30,918 nucleotides of DNA from WLMZ01 sp031367435 (GCA_031367435.1 JANLPV010000149.1:1-30918); one strand, 5' to 3'; positions 17,196-24,416 are shown, counted from the stretch's first letter. Made by a program: numbers and translations. The notes: generated from the letters alone by a model not told the origin.

Positions 17196-18187
17196 GGTGT
17201 CACCGTATCCGCACCAGCGTCACCGTGTTCCGGGCCTATGGTCCCGTGGACCCTTCGGGTTCGCGCCCGAGCTTCGGCTGCTGAACGCACACCAAGTTTT
17301 CGGTACACCTGTCGTCGTACATTCTCGACGGTCTTTTCTGACAACCCAAGTTTGCGCGCAGTCTGTTTCACCGATTCGAAGTTATGGAGAGCGTCGAGGA
17401 CCTCGCCTTCGCGGCGGGTGAAGCCGAGACCTCGCATGTCTCGTTGCCAGAGTTCTTCAACAAGGCGTTGAACCAGTTCTTCGCTCAGCGCCGCCCTTCC
17501 GGCCAGCGCTGTCTCAATCGTTTCCAGAAGTAGAGACGGGCTACTGGTGGTCGGCAACACAGACATGACTCCAGATTGGATGGCACCGACCAGGCCTACC
17601 GAGTCCGGAAGGCTGCCGATTGTCACAGCCCGCACGTGGTCCTTGGCGTCAAAATCGCCGGTCGCCGGCAAAACCATGATGCGCAGAGAGTCGTCGACGC
17701 GCGCCTGGCCAACCTTGTTGACTTGGATACCTTCGGCTCTGACACACTCATGAACGAGGTCGCGAAGAAGGCCCGGTTGACCGATGACCGCAATTGAATG
17801 CGGTTTGCCATCGACCGCGGACTGAGTCTTCGCCTTTGCTCGTATCGATGCCCGAATTGTGCTGATGGTTCTCTTGCTCACGCCTAAGGCCTGGGCGATG
17901 GTGGCGGTGTTTTGTGATGCGCGTACCAATTCATCTACGGCCTGTTCTCGAAACGACAGCGATGCGGGAGCGATCAGTGAGCGTCGCCAGGGCGGTGCCA
18001 CGCCGCAGGCAGTACGCAGTTCGTCGATGGAGTAAATCCGCTTGCCGCCCACCGTGTGCAGGTGAATCCCAGACGTGTCGTCGACGAAAGCTCGATCCAT
18101 CCTCAGATTCTGTGCATTGAGTCGTTCGCGGGTGATAATGCTCGTCAGCATCGGCAACTCACGGGGCAACGGCATCTGTTGAATCAT
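17192..18187 (-). CDS. LuxR-type transcription regulator with degenerate receiver-like domain
   Basis: A 331-residue protein. The C-terminal region (about 255-305) is a LuxR/GerE helix-turn-helix (GFTRREGEVLDAL, LGLSEKTVENVRRQVYRKLG). The centre (about 131-230) resembles a receiver fold (SIAVIGQPGLLRDLVHECV, GLVGAIQSGVMSVLP) but has no obvious phospho-acceptor Asp. A second short helix-turn-helix (IAQALGVSKRTIST, about 97-110) lies in the N-terminal part. It is the likely switch of the lasso locus: divergent from the precursor across 81 bases containing a perfect 12-base palindrome, and co-transcribed with the oxygenase. The signal is unknown; lack of the Asp suggests control by ligand or abundance rather than phosphorylation. 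Confidence 0.82.
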   Translation of the reverse strand: MIQQMPLPRELPMLTSIITRERLNAQNLRMDRAFVDDTSGIHLHTVGGKRIYSIDELRTACGVAPPWRRSLIAPASLSFREQAVDELVRASQNTATIAQALGVSKRTISTIRASIRAKAKTQSAVDGKPHSIAVIGQPGLLRDLVHECVRAEGIQVNKVGQARVDDSLRIMVLPATGDFDAKDHVRAVTIGSLPDSVGLVGAIQSGVMSVLPTTSSPSLLLETIETALAGRAALSEELVQRLVEELWQRDMRGLGFTRREGEVLDALHNFESVKQTARKLGLSEKTVENVRRQVYRKLGVRSAAEARARTRRVHGTIGPEHGDAGADTVTP

Positions 18188-18202
18188 AGTGCTGCTGCGT
18201 TA

Positions 18203-18214
18203 TCCCCCGGGGGA
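18203..18214. promoter_or_regulatory. 12-base perfect palindrome in divergent promoter region
   Basis: TCCCCCGGGGGA reads the same on both strands. It lies 15 bases before the regulator start codon and 54 bases before the precursor start. Its placement fits an operator for the adjacent LuxR-type regulator or another dimeric regulator. Without other copies or binding data this is only a candidate, and simple GC runs can produce it by chance. Confidence 0.4.
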
Positions 18215-18268
18215 CAGTGGCAGGCAGTTCCGGTGGCGCGAACGACAGATTGCGAGCACAATTGCGCC

Positions 18269-18454
18269 ATGACAAAAAAGACCTACACGCCCTCCACGAT
18301 CGAGGACCTCGGGCCGATTCAGGACCTCACGCTCGGCGGCGTTGTCTCAGGCAACTATGACGGCCTGTTTTTCCCGACGACAGACCCCAACCTTGCTCAG
18401 CGCGGCTTTTCTGGCCCGAACCAGCCGGGTGTGTTCCCTGGACCACCGAAGTAG
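18269..18454 (+). CDS. Lasso peptide precursor (predicted 9-residue ring, 39-residue core)
   Basis: A 61-residue precursor. The leader (1-22) carries Tyr6 and Pro8 followed by IEDLG, as in lasso leaders recognised by PqqD-like proteins, and Thr21 at -2 of the predicted cut. The core would start at Gly23 (GGVVSGNYD) and close through Asp31, giving a 9-residue macrolactam. The tail then runs about 30 residues: GLFFP, TTDPNLAQRG, and a Pro/Gly-rich end to GPPK. Known lasso cores are usually 15-26 residues, so this one is exceptionally long or is trimmed later. Phe34-Phe35 (core 12-13) could be plugs. No Shine-Dalgarno motif precedes the ATG; CACAAT ends 6 bases upstream of it, so a leaderless transcript is possible. 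The cyclase follows 68 bases later. Confidence 0.82.
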   Translation: MTKKTYTPSTIEDLGPIQDLTLGGVVSGNYDGLFFPTTDPNLAQRGFSGPNQPGVFPGPPK

Positions 18455-18458
18455 GTTG

Positions 18459-18476
18459 GCCTCTTTGAAATGAGGC
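18459..18476 (+). terminator. Hairpin between precursor and cyclase (possible attenuator)
   Basis: GCCTC and GAGGC form a 5-bp stem around an 8-base loop, starting 4 bases after the precursor stop. There is no U-run, so it is not a classical intrinsic terminator. A hairpin here could stabilise the precursor transcript or reduce read-through so that precursor exceeds enzymes. A second weaker pair (CTGAC/GTCAG, 18481-18502) follows. Confidence 0.35.
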
Positions 18477-18522
18477 GTTCCTGACGAGGCAAGCGCTGTC
18501 AGAAGCAGAGGTAGCAACCGGA

Positions 18523-19638
18523 TTGAGCGTCGGGCACGATGAGAGTGTTCGTCGCACTCTGGGTGCCGCCCAAAGGGCGGCAACTCCTAACTCGCCGTCC
18601 TCCGCGCTTCGCGAAAGCGTGCGCAAAATGATGTCCACATCGACATTCGTCGAATTCTCAGGAGGTCTTGACTCGAGCTTGGTGCTTTCGGTGGCAACAT
18701 CAGTTGCCCGAGAGGACGACTTGCCATTGCCGATACCAGTGACCCTGAGGTTCGCCCGGCATGGGGCGACCGACGAAAGAGCGTTTCAGCAGCTTGTCGT
18801 GAGCCATCTCGGGCTGCGCGAGTGGATCGTTTTCGATGTAGACGACGAGTTGGATCTATTGAGCCCAGAGTCTTGTGCCGACCTAGCGGCTCACGGAATG
18901 GCTGCATCGGCGCGACTGCCGGGGAGAAGTTGGATGCTTGCCAAGATTCGGGGCGAGGGCGCGATTCTGAGCGGGGAGGGCGGCGACGAAGTGTTCGGCC
19001 CGGCACCGTTCGAGGCCTTTCATAGCCTTCTCCACGCAGTACGCACGCGCTCCAACAGGCGCTCTGCAATTTATGCGGCCGCCAGGCTCACCCGCCGGCG
19101 ATTGTCTGACTTGGACCGGCGTTTCGACACCGAGGCGCAGGCCTATCTCACGGAGCAGGGGCGACGAGTTGTTGAACAAGCATTGAAGGACACCTTCTCG
19201 GGTACCGGCTTGACGATGGCCTCGTTTCAACGTCACCATCGTTCAAAGTGCTACATAGCTCAAATGCTCGACCAAGTTTCGGAACAAGCCAATCGGTATG
19301 GACTGAATTATGGCGCTCCTTTTTTAGACATCGAGTTCATGGCAACTTTGGCTCGGTCAGTGCCAGACAGTCACTTCGTCAACCGCAACTACTTTCTTCA
19401 GCGGTACTTCTCCGAGCTGCTTCCAGACGAACTCCTTCGGCGTACGTCGAAGGCTGAGTTCAAGGCCGCGGTATTCGGAAATCACTCGACAGCATTTGCG
19501 CGAGGTTGGAACGGCAGCGGCGTACCACTTGACCTGGTGCACCCTGAACTCCTTCGTTCGGCATGGATTGGAGCCACCGACGCCCGAACTGGTTTACTCC
19601 TTCACCGTGCGTGGATGACCTCTGAAGGACTCGCGTGA
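18523..19638 (+). CDS. Lasso cyclase, asparagine-synthetase-like, lacking the N-terminal domain
   Basis: A 371-residue enzyme with the ATP pyrophosphatase motif SGGLDSS (46-52), GEGGDEVFG (about 151-159) and a C-terminal TSKAEFKAAVFG...AFARGW region typical of lasso C proteins. It would adenylate the core Asp31 side chain and join it to the Gly23 amine. Usual lasso cyclases are about 500-650 residues with an N-terminal glutaminase-like domain. Here the SGGLDSS motif sits near residue 46, and a stop in frame at 18466 rules out a longer protein. The start is a TTG at 18523, preceded by AGAGG. The stop overlaps the GTG of the following kinase (GTGA). Confidence 0.85.
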   Translation: MSVGHDESVRRTLGAAQRAATPNSPSSALRESVRKMMSTSTFVEFSGGLDSSLVLSVATSVAREDDLPLPIPVTLRFARHGATDERAFQQLVVSHLGLREWIVFDVDDELDLLSPESCADLAAHGMAASARLPGRSWMLAKIRGEGAILSGEGGDEVFGPAPFEAFHSLLHAVRTRSNRRSAIYAAARLTRRRLSDLDRRFDTEAQAYLTEQGRRVVEQALKDTFSGTGLTMASFQRHHRSKCYIAQMLDQVSEQANRYGLNYGAPFLDIEFMATLARSVPDSHFVNRNYFLQRYFSELLPDELLRRTSKAEFKAAVFGNHSTAFARGWNGSGVPLDLVHPELLRSAWIGATDARTGLLLHRAWMTSEGLA

Positions 19639-20558
19639 CGACCGAGTACAGGTTCGCGGACGAAACGATTTCCTGCCCTCTTCAGCTTTCACTGCCGACA
19701 TCCAGTTCTCGCCCAGTGGCGAACATCGAGCTTTCTCTGAACAGCACTACGAATGTACGGCCGGAGTTCAGCTCGTACATTTCGCGCGGTGTCATGAACG
19801 GCGAGGAATGGGCGCTTGGCACCGTTGCCGGAGAACCCGGGTGGGCGTTCATCACCGGGCAGGCGTCCGTCGGGCACATTTCCGCTGATGGCTCGATGAT
19901 CGCGCTCAATGTAGTGAATGAGGCCCTCGAGCCATGGATTGCAGAGCTGATCACCGCATGGGTCTTGACTTATAGGTTGGTTGTCCTCGACCGATGGACG
20001 TTTCACGGAAGTGCCGTCGAGATACCGGGGTGGGGCTCGGTCGCTTTCCTCGGGGCGATGGGAGCCGGTAAGTCAACGGTGGCGGCAGCACTCTGTGCGA
20101 CAGGAGCGACGCTCATTGCCGACGATCTCCTCACGGGCACGGTCTCAAACAGAGAGATTCGGCTGCAACAGACGAGTTCAACCTTGAAGCTGCGTGATGG
20201 CGCACGGCATCTGGGCCACAGAATCCCGGGTGGGTTGCTCTCCGAAACCTTCGATCATCGACTGGGTGTCGAGATGAGTGCCGAACTGCACGGGCTACCG
20301 TTGCGCAGGGTGATGTTCATCGTTCGCGAACCATCGAAGGTCGGTCTGCGTCAGCTCCGTCCGGTAGAGGTCACGACGCGTCTGCTCGCTGAGTCGAAGA
20401 TCTTCACCTGGCAAGATCCGAAGTATCGCGAGATCGAGTTTGATGCAGCGTGCGACATTGCCGCGAGAGTTCCCGGCTTCGAGTTGTCGCCTGCGCATTG
20501 GAACGACGAAACCACCGCCGACGAACTCGCTGACTTCGTCAGGCAAACAGTGCTCTAA
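19635..20558 (+). CDS. HPr-kinase-like protein, copy 2 (lasso K-type)
   Basis: A 307-residue protein starting at a GTG overlapping the cyclase stop, so translationally coupled to it. It has WTFHGSAV (His124), P-loop GAMGAGKST (140-148) and LIADDLL with the metal-binding acidic pair, the standard core of HPr-kinase-like lasso tailoring kinases. Known members phosphorylate a C-terminal Ser of the lasso peptide. This precursor ends in Lys, so the target would have to be an internal Ser/Thr (candidates Ser27, Thr37, Thr38, Ser49) or another molecule. It differs clearly from copy 1 in sequence. The 3' end overlaps the convergent PqqD-like gene by 4 bases. Confidence 0.83.
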   Translation: MTTEYRFADETISCPLQLSLPTSSSRPVANIELSLNSTTNVRPEFSSYISRGVMNGEEWALGTVAGEPGWAFITGQASVGHISADGSMIALNVVNEALEPWIAELITAWVLTYRLVVLDRWTFHGSAVEIPGWGSVAFLGAMGAGKSTVAAALCATGATLIADDLLTGTVSNREIRLQQTSSTLKLRDGARHLGHRIPGGLLSETFDHRLGVEMSAELHGLPLRRVMFIVREPSKVGLRQLRPVEVTTRLLAESKIFTWQDPKYREIEFDAACDIAARVPGFELSPAHWNDETTADELADFVRQTVL

Positions 20559-20845
20559 ACGTGCTCGACCACACCTCTGGCTAGAAGCTGGCCGAGCAGG
20601 GTGATGAGGTCGTCGGTAATGGCGTCGAGTGGAGCTTCGTACTCGTCACTGATCTGTTGAGCAAGATCGCCGACGACGGCCCCGGCGGCAAGCGACGGCC
20701 ACACAGATGCAATCGAGCCCTCGACAGCGAAATAGTTCGAGCTGTTCAGGTCCATCACCACGATCGTGCCGCTGACCTCTTTCCACTTCACCCCGTCAGT
20801 TTTTAGACGAATGCGGGACGATGTGGATACGTCGTGGGAATTCAT
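20555..20845 (-). CDS. PqqD-like RiPP recognition element (lasso B1), copy 1
   Basis: A 96-residue PqqD-fold protein: beta strands with WKEVSGTIVVMDLNSSNYFA, then SIASVWPSLAAGA and a C-terminal helical part (AQQISDEYEAPLDAITDDL). In lasso systems this protein binds the precursor leader and delivers it to the B2 peptidase and cyclase. It is on the minus strand, convergent with the kinase and 34 bases downstream of the GT4 gene at 20880, so it would be expressed from a different promoter than the precursor and cyclase. Split expression of B1 from C is unusual. It is the closer and more typical of the two PqqD-like genes. Confidence 0.85.
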   Translation of the reverse strand: MNSHDVSTSSRIRLKTDGVKWKEVSGTIVVMDLNSSNYFAVEGSIASVWPSLAAGAVVGDLAQQISDEYEAPLDAITDDLITLLGQLLARGVVEHV

Positions 20846-20879
20846 CGGAGCACCTTACAGACTGCTTCTGATAGCGCGG

Positions 20880-22040
20880 TCACGCGCCACGTAGACCCGC
20901 GACCCGGTCGTAGATCTGTTGGGTCTTTTCGATCGCTGGAGCGAAACTGAATTCGCTGCCGCGTCCGGCAGCGTGCTGACTCATCGATGCGCGCAATTCG
21001 GGATCGGAAATCACTTTGCTCAGCGCTGCCGCCAGCGCCTGAGGGTCTCCGCGCGGCACCACGAAGCCGTCGACGCCGTCGTGCACGGCGTCGGGTACGC
21101 CGCCGGCATCGGTGGCCACAATCGGCAAGCCGGCGGCCATGGCTTCCATCACAGCAATCGGGTAGCCCTCGAACAGCGATGCGAGAGCGAAGATGTCAGA
21201 GGCCGCCAATATCTGAATGGCGTCGCCGCGGTACCCGAGCAGGCGGAATCGGTCGTCTAGGCCGAGTTCAGCATGTTGAGCTTTGATCTCGGCCTCGAGG
21301 GGGCCCTGCCCCACAGCCAGGAACACAACGTCGTGCCCTTCGTCGATCACGGTCTTGGCTGCTGCCAACAGGTCGGGGTAGCCCTTGGCCCGCCGAAGGT
21401 TGGCGACCGTGCACACCGCGACCTGTTCTGGTCGCAGACCGAACTCGGCGCGCACGGCATCGCGGTTGTCTCGAGCCGCAACGATCGCCTCTACGTCGAC
21501 CCCGTGCACGATGACCTCTACCTGTGGCCGATACTTCGCGGGCAGCGACTCGAGCACCTGACGTGACACGGCGATGTGCGCGTTGTCGAGCGGAAAGGTC
21601 AGCCGATTCAGCACCCGGGTGCCGAACCGGTACGACGCCCAGATGTTGTGTTCAGAACTGACCACGGCGGGCCGCTTCGCCAGTGTGAGAATCACCAGCC
21701 GAGCGAAGATCGCAACGAGTGGAGAGTGCACGTGCACGATGTCGAACTCGTTCGAGCGCAGGTGTCGCCGCAACCGGAAGACCCATCGGGCATCGCGAGC
21801 ACGGCGCACTCCGAGACAGTGCACGCTCACGTCTTCGGCCTGTAGTCTGGCGACCAGGGTGTCTTTCCAGTTCAACAGGTAAGCGACCGAGAAGCGATAC
21901 CGGCTGCGGTCGGCCACGTGCGCCGTAGACACCAAGAGCTGCTCGGCGCCACCGGGGCCAAGGCCCTTGATCAACCAGAGGATGTTGAGGGGACGGGGTT
22001 GTGGTGGTTCTGGATTCGCACCCTCGCCGCCGTCAACCAT
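20880..22040 (-). CDS. GT4-family glycosyltransferase
   Basis: A 386-residue GT-B enzyme. KGLGPGGAEQLLV near residue 25 is the N-terminal glycine loop, HVHSP and SSEHNIW follow, and the donor-binding site is EGYPIAVMEAMAAGLPIVAT with the EX7E glutamates. It transfers a sugar from a nucleotide donor; donor and acceptor cannot be named. It lies between the two PqqD-like genes and heads a minus-strand unit with PqqD copy 1. It may belong to the polysaccharide locus or, less likely, glycosylate the peptide. The start is the ATG at 22040. The 116 bases to the divergent PqqD copy 2 should hold promoters in both directions. Confidence 0.9.
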   Translation of the reverse strand: MVDGGEGANPEPPQPRPLNILWLIKGLGPGGAEQLLVSTAHVADRSRYRFSVAYLLNWKDTLVARLQAEDVSVHCLGVRRARDARWVFRLRRHLRSNEFDIVHVHSPLVAIFARLVILTLAKRPAVVSSEHNIWASYRFGTRVLNRLTFPLDNAHIAVSRQVLESLPAKYRPQVEVIVHGVDVEAIVAARDNRDAVRAEFGLRPEQVAVCTVANLRRAKGYPDLLAAAKTVIDEGHDVVFLAVGQGPLEAEIKAQHAELGLDDRFRLLGYRGDAIQILAASDIFALASLFEGYPIAVMEAMAAGLPIVATDAGGVPDAVHDGVDGFVVPRGDPQALAAALSKVISDPELRASMSQHAAGRGSEFSFAPAIEKTQQIYDRVAGLRGA

Positions 22041-22156
22041 GCGTCGACGATACCGGAGGCCGCTAAATTCGCCAGACGAGTTGGCCAGCCGGATTGCCGA
22101 CCGGGTCGACGAACTACTCGGCAGAGTTCTCTGATGGGTGGGTTACATTTGTCGGC

Positions 22157-22459
22157 GTGGAAGGGACGAAGGCGCGTGAGGGCGGGCGCGCACAACGGTT
22201 CGTTCGTGACCCCAATGTTCTTTGGCGCCGAACGGGCCACGAAGTGCTTGTGCTGGCGACGCCAACCTCTAAGTCGGTGATGCAGCTTGCAGGGCCGAAG
22301 GCGCGGCTGTGGGCTGCTCTCGCCGAGCCGATCGACTACGCAACAGCCACGTCAGCGCTAGCCGGCGTTGCCGCCGAGTCGGGCGTTGCGGCCTCGTCGC
22401 GCGTTGCCGGAGTGCTTGGCGTGTGGCTCATGCTCGGACTCATTCAGGAATGTGAATGA
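22157..22459 (+). CDS. PqqD-like protein, copy 2
   Basis: A protein of about 100 residues of the PqqD type: a strand region with RRTGHEVLVLAT, then KARLWAALAEPIDYATA in the place of the conserved W..L segment, and an Ala-rich helical end. The start is a GTG at 22157; an in-frame TTG at 22094 would add 21 residues with no family likeness. The stop overlaps the nucleotidyltransferase start (ATGA), so the two are coupled. PqqD plus nucleotidyltransferase plus HPr-kinase-like genes occur both in lasso loci and in exopolysaccharide-linked peptide systems. It could therefore serve the precursor at 18269 or a second peptide not visible here. Confidence 0.75.
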   Translation: MEGTKAREGGRAQRFVRDPNVLWRRTGHEVLVLATPTSKSVMQLAGPKARLWAALAEPIDYATATSALAGVAAESGVAASSRVAGVLGVWLMLGLIQECE

Positions 22460-23556
22460 CCGTCGACAAGATTGCTCTCTCGCTCGCGGCCTACGGCCCG
22501 GCCGCTGCCCGGTTCGAGGTGGGCGGCCCGCTGTCATCTGATGACTGGGGCGCGTTGTTGTCAGTGGTTCGTCGCGAACGGCTGAGCGGGCTGTTCGTCG
22601 ATGCGTTGGACAATGGCCACTTTCCGGCGACACCCGAGCAGCAGCAACAGGCGCACGCGCTGCATGTTGCGATGATGACGCGGGTGTTGCTGCTGGACCG
22701 GCTCTTGTTGCGCGTGGCCGGGGCGCTGCGTGATGCCGACATCGAATTCAGGTTGTTGAAGGGTTGCGCGCATGCCCACCTGCTCTACCCCGACCCGAGT
22801 CTGCGCCCCTATGTAGACGTCGATCTCCTTGTGCGTGGTGCGCACTTCGCCAAAGCGGTCGAGGTGTTCGGGGCACATGGCATCAATCGTCCCGAGCCCG
22901 AGCTTCGCCCAGGTTTCGACCGGCGGTTCGGAAAGGGCGCAACGCTACGCACCGCGCAAGGCGATGGCATCGATCTACATCGCACCTTTGTCGATGGGCC
23001 CTTTGCAGTGATGAACGATCCCGACGAACTGTTCGCGACTGTTGAGTTCATCGAAGTTGGTGGCTTCACCCTGCCCACGCTTGGCCGTGAAGAGCGATTG
23101 CTGCACGCCTGTTTCCACGCGGCGGTCAGCGATCGGGTTCCCGGGTTGATGGCCTTGCGAGATGTGGTGCAGGCGAGCTGCGACCCCGCCCTCGACGTGC
23201 CCCGGTTCCGCGAGCTCGCGCAGCGTTGGAACGCCTCGGCTGTCGTGGCCAAGGCTGTTCGCACGTCGTTCAACCGACTGGCCCCAGACATCAACGGCGA
23301 CCTTGTCGCCTGGAGCCGCGCCTATCAGCCAGGCCGACGCGAGGCCAGGATCATGCGTTCATACGAGGCGAACGAACGACGCTGGGCCCGTCAGGCTGTG
23401 GCGGCCGTTCGTGAGGTGCCGGGAATGGGCGCCAAGCTCGCGTACGCGAGGGCTGTGGTCATGCCGACGCGCCAGGCAATGTTGGCGCGTGGTCGCACAC
23501 GCGGGTCACGTCTGATCAGGGTGCCGAAGATTCTTGGTCGGGGCGAGAACGAGTAG
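22456..23556 (+). CDS. Nucleotidyltransferase-fold protein of RiPP loci
   Basis: A 366-residue protein of the uncharacterised nucleotidyltransferase group that accompanies lasso peptide and HPr-kinase-like systems. It shows RLLKGCAHAHLLYPDP (about 99-114) and YVDVDLLV with metal-ligand-like Asp121 and Asp123, followed by an IDLHRTFVDGP segment (about 173). In one studied lasso system (pseudomycoidin) a related protein adds a sugar to the phosphorylated peptide, so kinase and nucleotidyltransferase may act in series. It is coupled by ATGA to PqqD copy 2. Its stop abuts a relic of an ABC-transporter C-terminus on the other strand. Confidence 0.8.
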   Translation: MTVDKIALSLAAYGPAAARFEVGGPLSSDDWGALLSVVRRERLSGLFVDALDNGHFPATPEQQQQAHALHVAMMTRVLLLDRLLLRVAGALRDADIEFRLLKGCAHAHLLYPDPSLRPYVDVDLLVRGAHFAKAVEVFGAHGINRPEPELRPGFDRRFGKGATLRTAQGDGIDLHRTFVDGPFAVMNDPDELFATVEFIEVGGFTLPTLGREERLLHACFHAAVSDRVPGLMALRDVVQASCDPALDVPRFRELAQRWNASAVVAKAVRTSFNRLAPDINGDLVAWSRAYQPGRREARIMRSYEANERRWARQAVAAVREVPGMGAKLAYARAVVMPTRQAMLARGRTRGSRLIRVPKILGRGENE

Positions 23557-23592
23557 TCAGCGCAAGCCCGACAAGATGAGCGCTTCGCGGTA
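23557..23592 (-). repeat. Relic copy of an ABC-transporter 3' end
   Basis: On the minus strand this reads YREALILSGLR and a stop, identical in protein to the C-terminus of the ABC gene at 24381-24416. The first 24 bases on the plus strand are identical; the three differences further on are all synonymous (one Ala and one Arg codon). The codons farther upstream on the minus strand do not continue as an ABC transporter. The two copies flank the acetyltransferase cassette in direct orientation. Confidence 0.8.
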
Positions 23593-23663
23593 GGGCTTTG
23601 TTCGACGAGTGGAGATGCACGCAAGGTATGTGTCGTCGCGGACAGACGGGTCGCTGTCGGAGG

Positions 23664-24242
23664 TCAGCCGTACTTGAGCAGAAATGCTTCAATGTCCGGT
23701 GACATCAGGTCGTCAACGCGCTCGATGATCTGTTCATCGGTCCAATTCCACCAAGCAACTCTCAGGAGCCCGTTCTGCACGTCCTTGGTGAATCGGTGCC
23801 TCTTAAAAGTCGCTGGAGCACCAGCCACCACTGCATAAGGCTCAACGTCCTTCGTCACCACTGAGTAGGCGGCGACAATTGCCCCGTCTCCAATTGTTAT
23901 GGAGCCCACAATTCGGGCGCCTCTTCCAATCCAGACGTCATTGCCGACTATTACATCTCCGGGGGGTGCCACGTTGTCAGCGGCAATCCCGTCGAGTTTG
24001 AGCACTCGTCGGATCGGGAAGGTTGTGACGCGATCGGTGTGATGATTGCCGCCAGGAAGGAACTCAACGTCTCGCCCGATAGATGCAAAGTGGCCGACAC
24101 GGACAACGCAGGCCTCGCCGTTGTAACGATGAACGGTCGGAATCGCGTACGAGTGTCGGCCCATTGTGACTAGTCCTCGTTCGAGGGCGTTAGGCCTCGG
24201 CCCCAGAACTAGCCGTTTTAGTAGCGACCGAATTCGTTCCAT
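23664..24242 (-). CDS. Hexapeptide-repeat acyltransferase (CatB/XAT-like)
   Basis: A left-handed beta-helix acetyltransferase of about 192 residues. It shows GHFASIGRDVEFLPGGNHHTDRV with the catalytic-type His, FPIRRV, and repeats VGNDVWIGRGARIVGSIT and IGDGAIVAAYSVVTKDVEPY with GAPA, as in xenobiotic/sugar O-acetyltransferases. It probably acetylates a sugar of the surface glycan. The start is set at the ATG at 24242 (MERIRSLLK); the frame is open to 24356 with another ATG at 24263, neither with a clear ribosome-binding site. The gene lies between the two repeat copies and looks like an inserted cassette. Confidence 0.82.
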   Translation of the reverse strand: MERIRSLLKRLVLGPRPNALERGLVTMGRHSYAIPTVHRYNGEACVVRVGHFASIGRDVEFLPGGNHHTDRVTTFPIRRVLKLDGIAADNVAPPGDVIVGNDVWIGRGARIVGSITIGDGAIVAAYSVVTKDVEPYAVVAGAPATFKRHRFTKDVQNGLLRVAWWNWTDEQIIERVDDLMSPDIEAFLLKYG

Positions 24243-24380
24243 TGCAGGAGCTTTCGAGACCATTTGATCAAAGGTACTTCGCTGTGTCCGTCTTGTGTTC
24301 AATGCTGCCTGGCAGTTAGGCGATCCAGCGGCGGCTCGGCGTTTGTGTGTGATCAACGAAACTGGCGGTCAAACATGCAA

Positions 24381-24416
24381 TCAGCGCAAGCCCGACAAGA
24401 TGAGAGCTTCTCTGTA
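24381..24416 (-). repeat. Second copy of the flanking repeat (3' end of the ABC gene)
   Basis: This is the genuine 3' end of the ABC-transporter gene and pairs with 23557-23592. Protein reading YREALILSGLR is the same in both, with only synonymous base changes. See the finding on the acetyltransferase cassette. Confidence 0.8.

Noticed and set aside
18269..18454. Graspetide or linear RiPP instead of lasso peptide
   Set aside because: No ATP-grasp ligase is present, while cyclase, B2 peptidase, PqqD and the T-x-G cut with Asp at core position 9 all fit a lasso peptide.
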